From: Closterium sp. Naga37s-1
Taxonomy: Eukaryota > Streptophyta > Zygnematophyceae > Desmidiales > Closteriaceae
Direction: 5' to 3'
Assembly: GCA_947471745.1 (NCBI GenBank)
Contig: CANJKZ010000977.1
Location: 2,460,501 to 2,524,500, forward strand
Length of the DNA stretch: 64,000 nucleotides
The translations under genes and the position numbers were made by a program. Position 1 is the stretch's first letter. The number at the start of each line of letters is the position of its first letter. The notes under the pieces are model-generated. The model was not told where the DNA came from and did not search any database. It worked only from the letters and a program-made list of their open reading frames with translations. Positions 50,301-61,065 of the stretch are shown piece after piece.

Positions 50301-51349
50301 TTGGCAGGTAGGTCTATTGGCAGCTAGGTCTATTGGCAGGTAGGTCTATTGGCAGCTAGGTCTATTGGCAGCTAGGTCTATTGGCAGCTAGGTCTATTGG
50401 CAGGTAGGTCTATTGGCAGGTAGGTCTATTGGCAGGTAGGTCTATTGGCAGGTAGGTCTATTGGCAGGTAGGTCTATTGGCAGGTAGGTCTATTGGCAGG
50501 TCGGTCTATTCGCAGGTAGGTTTATTCGCAGGTAGGTCTATTCGCAGGTAGGTCTATTGGCAGGTAGGTCTATTGGCAGGTAGGTCTATTGGCAGGTAGG
50601 TCTATTGGCAGGTAGGTCTATTGGCAGGTAGGTCTATTGGCAGGTAGGTCTATTGGCAGGTAGGTCTATTGGCAGCTAGGTCTATTGGCAAGTAGGTCTA
50701 TTCGCAGGTAGGTCTATTGGCAGGTAGGTCTATTGGCAGGTAGGTCTTTTGGCAGGTAGGTCTATTGGCAGGTAGGTCTATTGGCAGGTAGGTCTATTGG
50801 CAGGTAGGTCTATTGGCAGGTAGGTCTATTGGCAGGTAGGTCTATTGGCAGGTAGGTCTATTGGCAGCTAGGTCTATTGGCAGGTAGGTCTATTGGCAGG
50901 TAGGTCTATTGGCAGCTAGGTCTATTGGCAGGTAGGTCTATTGGCAGGTAGGTCTATTGGCAGGTAGGTCTATTGGCAGGTAGGTCTATTGGCAGGTAGG
51001 TCTATTCGCAGGTAGGTCTATTCGCAGGTAGGTCTATTGGCAGGTAGGTCTATTCGCAGGTAGGTCTTTTCGCAGGTAGGTCTATTGGCAGTTAGGTCTA
51101 TTGGCAGCTAGGTCTATTGGCAGTAGGTCTATGGCAGGTAGGTCTATTGGCAGGTAGGTCTATTGGCAGGTAGGTCTATTGGCAGGTAGGTCTATTGGCA
51201 GGTAGGTCTATTGGCAGGTAGGTCTATTCGCAGGTAGGTCTATTCGCAGGTAGGTCTATTGGCAGGTAGGTCTATTGGCAGGTAGGTCTATTCGCAGGTA
51301 GGTCTATTCGCAGGTAGGTCTATTGGCAGGTAGGTCTATTCGCAGGTAG

Positions 51350-52720
51350 GTCTTTTCGCAGGTAGGTCTATTGGCAGTTAGGTCTATTGGCAGCTAGGTC
51401 TATTGGCAGGTAGGTCTATTGGCAGGTAGGTCTATTGGCAGGTAGGTCTATTGGCAGGTAGGTCTATTGGCAGGTAGGTCTATTGGCAGGTAGGTCTATT
51501 GGCAGGTAGGTCTATTGGCAGCTAGGTCTATTGGCAGGTAGGTCTATTGGCAGCTAGGTCTATTGGCAGCTAGGTCTATTGGCAGGTAGGTCTATTCACA
51601 GATAGGTCTATTCGCAGGAAGGTCTATTGGCAGGTAGGTCTATTGGCAGATAGGTCTGTAGGTCTATTGGCAGCTAGGTCTATTGGATGATAGGTCTATT
51701 GGCAGGTAGATCTATTGGCAGGTAGGTCTATTGGCAGGTAGGTCCATTGGCAGGTAGGTCTATTGGCAGGTAGGTCTATTGGCAGGTAGGTCTATTGGCA
51801 GGTAGGTCTATTGGCAGGTAGGTCTATTGGCAGGTAGGTCTATTGGCAGGTAGGTCTATTGGCAGCTAGGTCTATTGGCAGGTAGGTCTATTCGCAGGTA
51901 GGTTTATTCGCAGGTAGGTCTATTGGCAGGTAGGTCTATTGGCAGATAGGTCTGTAGGTCTATTGGCAGCTAGGTCTATTGGCAGGTAGGTCTATTCGCA
52001 GGTAGGTCTATTCGCAGGTAGGTATATTGGCAGGTAGGTCTATTGGCAGGTAGGTCTATTGACAGGTAGGTCTATTGGCAGGTAGGTCTATTGGCAGGTA
52101 GGTCTATTGGCAGAGAGGTCTGTAGGTCTATTGGCAGCTAGGTCTATTGGCAGGTAGGTCTATTCGCAGGTAGGTCTTTTCGCAGGTGGGTCTATTGGCA
52201 GGTAGGTTTATTGGCAGGTAGGTCTATTCGCAGGTAGGTCTATTGCCAGGTAGGTCTATTGGCAGATAGGTCTGTAGGTCTATTGGCAGCTAGGTCTATT
52301 GGAAGGTAGGTCTATTGGCAGGTAGGTCTATTGGCAGGTAGGTCTATTGGCAGGTAGGTCCATTGGCAGGTAGGTCTATTGGCAGGTAGGTCTATTGGCA
52401 GGTATGTCTATTGGCAGGTAGGTCTATTGGCAGGTAGGTCTATTGGCAGGTAGGTCTATTGACAGGTAGGTCTATTGGCAGCTAGGTCTATTGGCAGGTA
52501 GGTCTATTCGCAGGTAGGTTTATTCGCAGGTAGGTCTATTGGCAGGTAGGTCTATTGGCAGATAGGTCTGTAGGTCTATTGGCAGCTAGGTCTATTGGCA
52601 GGTAGGTCTATTCGCAGGTAGGTCTATTCGCAGGTAGGTATTTTGGCAGGTAGGTCAATTGGCAGGTAGGTCTATTGGCAGGTAGGTCTATTGGCAGGTA
52701 GGTCTATTGGCAGGTAGGTC
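51350..52720. repeat. Block B 4.1-kb macro-repeat, copy 2 (leading part)
   Basis: Matches 47220-48620 (ggcagttagg 51373, ttggatgata 51683, ggtatgtc 52401). Confidence 0.7.
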
Positions 52721-53189
52721 TATTGGCAGAGAGGTCTGTAGGTCTATTGGCAGGTAGGTCTATTGGCAGGTAGGTCTATTGGCAGGTAGGTCTATTGGCA
52801 GGTAGGTGTATTGGCAGATAGGTCTGTAGGTCTATTGGCAGCTAGGTCTATTGGCAGGTAGGTCTATTGGCAGCTAGGTCTATTGGCAGGTAGGTCTATT
52901 GGCAGCTAGGTCTATTGGCAGGTAGGTCTATTGGCAGGTAGGTCTATTGGCAGGTAGGTCTCTTGGCAGGTAGGTCTATTGGCAGGTAGGTCTATTGGCA
53001 GGTAGGTCTATTGGCAGGTAGGTCTATTGGCAGCTAGGTCTATTGGCAGGTAGGTCTATTGGCAGGTAGGTCTATTGGCAGCTAGGTCTATTGGCAGGTA
53101 GGTCTATTGGCAGATAGGTCTATTCGCAGGTAGGTCTATTGGCAGGTAGGTCTATTGGCAGATAGGTATGTAGGTCTATTGGCAGCTAG

Positions 53190-54134
53190 GTCTATTGGAA
53201 GGTAGGTCTATTGGCTGGTAGGTCTATTGGCAGGTAGGTCTATTGGCAGGAAGGTCCATTGGCAGGTAGGTCTATTGGCAGGTAGGTCTATTGGCAGGTA
53301 TGTCTATTGGTAGGTAGGTCTATTGGCAGGTAGGTCTATTGGCAGGTAGGTCTATTGACAGGTAGGTCTATTGGCAGCTAGGTCTATTGGCAGGTAGGTC
53401 TATTCGCAGGTAGGTTTACTCGCAGGTAGGTCTATTGGCAGGTAGGTCTATTGGCAGATAGGTCTGTAGGTCTATTGGCAGCTAGGTCTATTGGCAGGTA
53501 GGTCTATTCGCAGGTAGGTCTATTCGCAGGTAGGTATATTGGCAGGTAGGTCAATTGGCAGGTAGGTCTATTGGCAGGTAGGTCTATTGGCAGGTAGGTC
53601 TATTGGCAGGTAGGTCTATTGGCAGAGAGGTCTGTAGGTCTATTGGCAGGTAGGTCTATTGGCAGGTAGGTCTATTGGCAGGTAGGTCTATTGGCAGGTA
53701 GGTCTATTGGCAGATAGGTCTGTAGGTCTATTGGCAGCTAGGTCTATTGGCAGGTAGGTCTATTGGCAGCTAGGTCTATTGGCAGGTAGGTCTATTGGCA
53801 GCTAGGTCTATTGGCAGCTAGGTCTATTGGCAGGTAGGTCTATTGGCAGGTAGGTCTATTGGCAGGTAGGTCTATTGGCAGGTAGCTCTATTGGCAGCTA
53901 GGTCTATTGGCAGGTAGGTCTATTGGCAGCTAGGTCTATTGGCGGGTAGGTCTATTGGCAGATAGGTCTGTAGGTCTCTTGGCAGCTAGGTCTATTGGCA
54001 GGTAGGTCTATTGGCATGTAGGTCTATTGGCAGGTAGGTCTGTAGGTCTATTGGCAGGTAGGTCTATTGGCAGGTAGGTCTATTGGCAGGTAGGTCTATT
54101 GGCAGCTAGGTCTATTGGCAGGTAGGTCTATTGG
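53190..54134. repeat. Block B phrase with ggtagctc marker, copy 3
   Basis: Same markers (ggctggta 53213, ggtagctc 53881) about 3,934-3,942 bp after copy 2. Its last 512 bp are tandemly duplicated downstream. Confidence 0.72.
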
Positions 54135-54646
54135 CAGAGAGGTCTGTAGGGCTATTGGCAGGTAGGTCTATTGGCAGGTAGGTCTATTGGCAGGTAGGTC
54201 TATTGGCAGGTAGGTCTATTGGCAGATAGGTCTGTAGGTCTATTGGCAGCTAGGTCTATTGGCAGGTAGGTCTATTGGCAGCTAGGTCTATTGGCAGGTA
54301 GGTCTATTGGCAGCTAGGTCTATTGGCAGCTAGGTCTATTGGCAGGTAGGTCTATTGGCAGGTAGGTCTATTGGCAGGTAGGTCTATTGGCAGGTAGCTC
54401 TATTGGCAGCTAGGTCTATTGGCAGGTAGGTCTATTGGCAGCTAGGTCTATTGGCGGGTAGGTCTATTGGCAGATAGGTCTGTAGGTCTCTTGGCAGCTA
54501 GGTCTATTGGCAGGTAGGTCTATTGGCATGTAGGTCTATTGGCAGGTAGGTCTGTAGGTCTATTGGCAGGTAGGTCTATTGGCAGGTAGGTCTATTGGCA
54601 GGTAGGTCTATTGGCAGCTAGGTCTATTGGCAGGTAGGTCTATTGG
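53623..54646. repeat. 512-bp tandem duplication
   Basis: The segment starting at the cagagagg marker (53623) and holding ggtagctc (53881) and ggtctcttgg repeats at 54135 with ggtagctc at 54393, offset exactly 512 bp. It is two copies of thirty-odd units. Confidence 0.78.
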
Positions 54647-54959
54647 CAGGTAGGTCTATTGGCAGCTAGGTCTATTGGCAGGTAGGTCTATTGCCAGGTA
54701 GGTCTATTGGCAGCTAGGTCTAATGGCAGCTAGGTCTATTGGCAGGTAGGTCTATCGGCAGGTAGGTCTATTGGCAGGTAGGTCTATTGGCAGCTAGGTC
54801 TATTGGCAGGTAGGTCTATTGGCAGGTAGGTCTATTGGCAGCTAGGTCTATTGGCAGCTAGGTCTATTGGCAGGTAGGTCTATTGGCAGGTAGGTCTATT
54901 GGCAGGTAGGTCTATTGGCAGGTAGGTCTATTGGCAGGTAGGTCTATTGGCAGGTAGGT

Positions 54960-56560
54960 CTATTGGAAGGTAGGTCTATTGGCGGGTAGGTCTATTGGCA
55001 GATAGGTCTGTAGGTCTATTGGCAGCTAGGTCTATTGGTAGGTAGGTCTTTTCGCAGGTAGGTCTATTCGCAGGTAGGTCTATTCGCAGGTAGGTCTATT
55101 CGCAGGTAGGTCTATTGGCAGGTAGGTCTATTGGCAGGTAGGTCTATTGGCAGGTAGGTCTATTGGCAGGTAGGTCTATTGGCAGGTAGGTCTATTGGCA
55201 GGTAGGTCTATTGGCAGGTAGGTCTATTGGCAGGTCGGTCTATTCGCAGGTAGGTTTATTCGCAGGTAGGTCTATTCGCAGGTAGGTCTATTGGCAGGTA
55301 GGTCTATTGGCAGGTAGGTCTATTGGCAGGTAGGTCTATTGGCAGGTAGGTCTATTGGCAGGTAGGTCTATTGGCAGGTAGGTCTATTGGCAGGTAGGTC
55401 TATTGGCAGCTAGGTCTATTGGCAAGTAGGTCTATTCGCAGGTAGGTCTATTGGCAGGTAGGTCTATTGGCAGGTAGGTCTTTTGGCAGGTAGGTCTATT
55501 GGCAGGTAGGTCTATTGGCAGGTAGGTCTATTGGCTGGTAGGTCAATTGGCAGGTAGGTCTATTGGCAGGTAGGTCTATTCGCAGGTAGGTCTATTGGCA
55601 GCTAGGTCTATTGGCAGGTAGGTCTATTGGCAGGTAGGTCTGTAGGTCTATTGGCAGCTAGGTCTATTGGCAGGTAGGTCTATTGGCAGGTAGGTCTGTA
55701 GGTCTATTGGCAGGTAGGTCTATTGGCAGGTAGGTCTATTGGCAGGTAGGTCTATTGGCAGGTAGGTCTATTGGCAGGTAGGTCTATTGGCAGGTAGGTC
55801 TATTGGCAGCTAGGTCTATTGGCAGGTAGGTCTATTGGCAGGTAGGTCTATTGGCAGGTAGGTCTATTGGCAGGTAGGTCTATTGGCAGGTAGGTCTATT
55901 GGCAGGTAGGTCTATTGGCAGGTCGGTCTATTCGCAGGTAGGTTTATTCGCAGGTAGGTCTATTCGCAGGTAGGTCTATTGGCAGGTAGGTCTATTGGCA
56001 GGTAGGTCTATTGGCAGGTAGGTCTATTGGAAGGTAGGTCTATTGGCGGGTAGGTCTATTGGCAGATAGGTCTGTAGGTCTATTGGTAGGTAGGTCTTTT
56101 CGCAGGTAGGTCTATTCGCAGGTAGGTCTATTCGCAGGTAGGTCTATTCGCAGGTAGGTCTATTGGCAGGTAGGTCTATTGGCAGGTAGGTCTATTGGCA
56201 GGTAGGTCTATTGGCAGGTAGGTCTATTGGCAGGTAGGTCTATTGGCAGGTAGGTCTATTGGCAGGTAGGTCTATTGGCAGGTAGGTCTATTGGCAGGTC
56301 GGTCTATTCGCAGGTAGGTTTATTCGCAGGTAGGTCTATTCGCAGGTAGGTCTATTGGCAGGTAGGTCTATTGGCAGGTAGGTCTATTGGCAGGTAGGTC
56401 TATTGGCAGGTAGGTCTATTGGCAGGTAGGTCTATTGGCAGGTAGGTCTATTGGCAGGTAGGTCTATTGGCAGCTAGGTCTATTGGCAAGTAGGTCTATT
56501 CGCAGGTAGGTCTATTGGCAGGTAGGTCTATTGGCAGGTAGGTCTTTTGGCAGGTAGGTC
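54960..56560. repeat. Pair of copies spaced 1,064 bp near the right part of block B
   Basis: A phrase with ttggaagg, cgggtagg, cttttcgcagg and ggtcggtctattcgc occurs at 54963-55500 and again at 56027-56560. The marker offset is 1,064 bp (ttggaagg 54963/56027; ggtcggtc 55233/56297). From here to 60648 the array has simpler, less obviously ordered variants. Confidence 0.68.
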
Positions 56561-59500
56561 TATTGGCAGGTAGGTCTATTGGCAGGTAGGTCTATTGGCA
56601 GGTAGGTCTATTGGCAGGTAGGTCTATTCGCAGGTAGGTCTATTGGCAGCTAGGTCTATTGGCAGGTAGGTCTATTGGCAGGTAGGTCTGTAGGTCTATT
56701 GGCAGCTAGGTCTATTGGCAGGTAGGTCTATTGGCAGGTAGGTCTATTGGCAGGTAGGTCTGTAGGTCTATTGGCAGGTAGGTCTATTGGCAAGTAGGTC
56801 TATTGGCAGGTAGGTCTATTGGCAGCTAGGTCTATTGGCAGGTAGGTCTATTGGCAGGTAGGTCTATTGGCAGCTAGGTCTATTGGCAGGTAGGTCTATT
56901 GGCAGGTAGGTCTATTGGCAGGTAGGTCTATTGGCAGGTAGGTCTATTGGCAGGTAGGTCTATTCGCAGGTAGGTCTATTCGCAGGTAGGTTTATTGGCA
57001 GGTAGGTCTATTCGCAGGTAGGTCTTTTCGCAGGTAGGTCTATTGGCAGATAGGTCTGTAGGTCTATTGGCAGGTAGGTCTATTGGCAGGTAGGTCTATT
57101 GGCAGGTAGGTCTATTGGCAGGTAGGTCTATTGGCAGGTAGGTCTATTGGCAGGTAGGTCTATTGGCAGGTTGGTCTATTGGCGGTAGGTCTATTGGCAG
57201 ATAGGTCTATTCGCAGGTAGGTCTATTGGCAGATAGGTCTGTAGGTCTATTGGCAGATAGGTCTATTCGAAGGTAGGTCTATTCGCAGGTAGGTCTATTG
57301 GCAGATAGGTCTGTAGGTCTATTGGCAGGTAGGTCTATTGGCAGGTAGGTCTATTGGCAGGTAGGTCTATTCGCAGGTAGGTCTATTGGCAGCTAGGTCT
57401 ATTGGCAGGTAGGTCTATTGGCAGGTAGGTCTGTAGGTCTATTGGCAGGTAGGTCTATTGGCAGGTAGGTCTATTGGCAGGTAGGTCTATTGGCGGGTAG
57501 GTCTGTAGGTCTATTGGCAGGTAGGTCTATTGGCAGGTAGGTCTATTGGCAGGTAGGTCTATTGGCAGCTAGGTCTATTGGCAGCTAGGTCTATTGGCAG
57601 GTAGGTCTATTGGCAGCTAGGTCTATTGGCAGGTAGGTCTATTGGCAGGTAGGTCTATTCGCAGGTAGGTCTATTCGCAGGTAGGTCTATTGGCAGGTAG
57701 GTCTATTCGCAGGTAGGTCTATTCGTAGGTAGGTCTATTGGCAGATAGGTCTGTAGGTCTATTAGCAGGTAGGTCTATTGGCAGGTAGTTTAATTGAAGG
57801 TAGGTCTATTGGCAGGTAGGTCTATTGGCAGGTAGGTCTATAGGCAGGTTGGTCTATTGGCGGTAGGTCTATTGGCAGATAGGTCTATTCGCAGGTAGGT
57901 CTATTGGCAGATAGGTCTGTAGGTCTATTGGCAGATAGGTATATTCGCAGGTTGGTCTATTCGCAGGTAGGTCTATTGGCAGGTAGGTCTATTGGCAGGT
58001 AGGTCTATTGGCAGGTAGGTCTATTGGCAGGTAGGTCTATTGGCAGGTAGGTCTATTGGCAGGTAGGTCTATTGGCAGGTAGGTCTATTCGCAGGTAGGT
58101 CTATTGGCAGCTAGGTCTATTGGCAGGTAGGTCTATTGGCAGGTAGGTCTGTAGGTCTATTGGCAGGTAGGTCTATTGGCAGGTAGGTCTATTGGCAGGT
58201 AGGTCTATTGGCAGGTAGGTCTGTAGGTCTATTGGCAGGTAGGTCTATTGGCAGGTAGGTCTATTGGCAGGTAGGTCTATTGGCAGCTAGGTCTATTGGC
58301 AGGTAGGTCTATTGGCAGGTAGGTCTATTGGCAGCTAGGTCTATTGGCAGGTAGGTCTATTGGCATGTAGGTCTATTCGCAGGTAGGTCTATTGGCAGGT
58401 AGGTCTATTGGCAGGTAGGTCTATTGGCGGGTAGGTCTTTTGGCAGGTAGGTCTATTGGCAGGTAGGTCTATTGGCAGGTAGGTCTATTGGCAGGTAGGT
58501 CTATTGGCAGGTAGGTCTATTGGCAGGTAGGTCTATTGGCAGGTAGGTCTATTGGCAGGTAGGTCTATTGGCAGGTAGGTCTATTGGCGGGTAGGTCTAC
58601 TGGCAGGTAGGTCTATTGGCAGGTAGGTCTATTGGCAGGTAGGTGTATTGGCAGGTAGGTCTATTGGCAGGTAGGTCTATTGGCAGGTAGGTCTATTGGC
58701 AGGTAGGTCTATTTGCAGGTTGGCCTATTGGCGGTAGGTCTATTGGCAGATAGGTCTATTCGCAGGTATGTCTATTCGCAGGTAGGTCTATTGGCAGATA
58801 GGTCTGTAGGTCTATTGGCATGTTGGTCTATTGGCAGGTAGGTCTATTGGCAGGAAGGTCTATTGGCAGGTAGGTCTATTCGCAGGTAGGTCTATTGGCA
58901 GCTAGGTCTATTGGCAGGTAGGTCTATTGGCAGGTAGGTCTATTGGCAGGTAGGTCTGTAGGTCTATTAGCAGGTAGGTCTATTGGCAGGTAGGTCTATT
59001 GGCAGCTAGGTCTATTGGCAGGTAGGTCTATTGGCAGGTAGGTCTATTGGCAGGTAGGTCTATTGGCAGGTAGGTCTATTGGCAGGTAGGTCTATTCGCA
59101 GGTAGGTCTATTGGCAGGTAAGTCTATTGGCAGGTAGGTCTATTGGCAGGTAGGTCTTTTGGCAGGTAGGTCTATTGGCAGGTAGGTCTATTGGCAGGTA
59201 GGTCTATTGGCAGGTAGGTCTATTGGCAGCTAGGTCTATTGGCAGGTAGGTCTATTGGCAGGTAGGTCTATTGGCAGGTAGGTCTATTGGCAGGTAGGTC
59301 TATTGGCGGGTAGGTCTATTGGCAGGTAGGTCTATTGGCAGGTAGGTCTGTAGGTCTATTGGCAGGTAGGTCTATTGGCAGGTAGGTCTATTGGCAGGTA
59401 GGTCTATTGGCAGATAGGTCTGTAGGTCTATTGGCAGGTAGGTCTATTGGCAGGTAGGTCTATTCGCAGGTAGGTCTATTCGCAGGTAGGTCTATTGGCA

Positions 59501-60648
59501 GGTAGGTCTATTCGCAGGTAGGTCTATTCGCAGGTAGGTCTATTGGCAGGTAGGCCTATTCGCAGGTAGGTCTATTCGCAGGTAGGTCTATTGGCAGATA
59601 GGTCTGTAGGTGTATTGGCAGGTAGGTCTATTGGCAGGTAGGTCTATTGGCAGGTAGGTCTATTGGCGGGTAGGTCTATTGGCAGGTAGGTCTATTGGCA
59701 GGTAGGTCTATTGGCAGGTAGGTCTATTGGCAGGTAGGTCTATTGGCAGGTAGGTCTATTGGCAGGTAGGTCTATTGGCAGATAGGTCTGTAGGTCTATT
59801 GGCAGGTAGGTCTATTGGCAGGTAGGTCTATTGGCAGGTAGGTCTATTCGCAGGTAGGTCTATTCGCAGGTAGGTCTATTGGCAGGTAGGTCTATTCGCA
59901 GGTAGGTCTATTCGCAGGTAGGTCTATTGGCAGGTAGGTCTATTCGCAGGTTGGTCTATTCGCAGGTAGGTCTATTGGCAGATAGGTCTGTAGGTCTATT
60001 GGCAGGTAGGTCTATTGGCAGGTAGGTCTATTGGCGGGTAGGTCTATTGGCGGGTAGGTCTATTGGCAGGTAGGTCTATTGGCAGGTAGGTCTATTGGCA
60101 GGTAGGTCTATTGGCAGGTAGGTCTATTGGCAGGTAGGTCTATTGGCAGGTAGGTCTATTCGCAGGTAGGTCTATTCGCAGGTAGGTCTATTGGCAGGTA
60201 GGTCTATTCGCAGGTAGGTCTATTCGCAGGTAGGTGTATTGGCAGATAGGTCTGTAGGTCTATTGGCAGGTAGGTCTATTGGCAGGTAGGTCTATTGGCA
60301 GCTAGGTCTATTGGCAGGTAGGTCTATTCGCAGGTAGGTCTATTGGCAGGTAGGTCTATTGGCAGGTAGGTCTATTGGCAGGTAGGTCTATTGGCAGGTA
60401 GGTCTACTGGCAGGTAGGTCTATTGGCAGATAGGTCTGTAGGTCTATTGGCAGGTAGGTCTATTGGCAAGTAGGTCTGTAGGTCTATTGGCAGGTAGGTC
60501 TTTTGGCAGGTAGGTCTATTGGCAGGTAGGTCTATTGGCAGGTAGGTCTATTGGCAGGTAGGTCTATTGGCAGGTAGGTCTATTGGCAGCTAGGTCTATT
60601 GGCAGGTTGGTCTATTGGCAGGTAGGTCTATTGGCAGGTAGGTCTATT

Positions 60649-60720
60649 CTATTTGGTCCACGCGCGCGACCTGGTTCACGCGCGCGACACGGGGAGCACG
60701 GGGAACAAGAAACCCGAAAC
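60649..60720. repeat. GC-rich edge with an 18-bp direct duplication
   Basis: Between the last 16-bp unit and the gene's 3' flank. cacgcgcgcgac occurs twice 18 bp apart (about 60659 and 60677), followed by cggggagcacggggaaca and gaaacccgaaaccc, each internally repetitive. No gene seen. Confidence 0.7.
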
Positions 60721-60747
60721 CCAGGGTAACCCATGGAGATCCGAGTC

Positions 60748-60752
60748 TTACA
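60748..60752 (-). promoter_or_regulatory. Possible polyadenylation signal TGTAA (distal)
   Basis: Second TGTAA on the minus strand, about 315 bases past the stop and only about 100 bases before the 16-bp array begins. It is an alternative to the proximal site. Confidence 0.25.
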
Positions 60753-60843
60753 GCATACCTGGCGTATTACGGTAGCTTGTGCCCATAAGAATTCCCGAAG
60801 AATTGTAGTGCTAACACATTGGTTGTACGGTGTGTTTCCTTTT

Positions 60844-60848
60844 TTACA
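60844..60848 (-). promoter_or_regulatory. Possible polyadenylation signal TGTAA (proximal)
   Basis: TGTAA on the minus strand about 220 bases past the stop. TGTAA is the usual polyadenylation signal in chlamydomonadalean green algae. A 5-base motif is weak evidence on its own. Confidence 0.3.
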
Positions 60849-61065
60849 TTGTTGTGGCAGCCATGCAGAATCAAGCAGATTTCTTGATGTGGCTATAGGT
60901 TGTACAAAGAGAGCACTCTTGGACAGTGCACAGCAGATAGGGGAACCCAATCACATGGCCATATTGGGAAACATGTACCCCCACTGATGCTTTCTCTAAC
61001 AGGGATGAAGCAGAACGGCAACTGTGGTAGAGGTGTGCGGCAGGTGATGTGGTGGTGGTGGTGCA

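Larger units (their letters stand above)
25874..60648. repeat. 16-bp satellite array, block B
   Basis: About 34.8 kb of the same 16-bp unit as block A, about 2,150 units, in the same orientation. It has the same variant set (24-bp punctuating unit, ttggatgatagg, ggcacctagg, ggccggtagg, cgcaggtgggtc), so both blocks belong to one array family. No open frame, RNA gene or other insertion is visible inside. Higher-order structure is extensive. The array stops within a unit at about 60648 (ggtctatt followed by ctatttggtccacg). Confidence 0.97.
60721..61065 (-). other. Putative 3' untranslated region and 3' flank of the transporter gene
   Basis: Single-copy DNA directly downstream of the stop codon on the minus strand. 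Small open frames on both strands here have no recognisable domain and are not annotated. A CAC-rich stretch follows the stop (about 61046-61065). Two TGTAA motifs on the minus strand could serve as cleavage signals. The true 3' end cannot be fixed from sequence. Confidence 0.5.

Noticed and set aside
1-60648. Telomeric repeat
   Set aside because: The 16-bp unit has taggt but no TTTAGGG- or TTTTAGGG-like short G-run repeat. The array is internal, with a gene beyond it.
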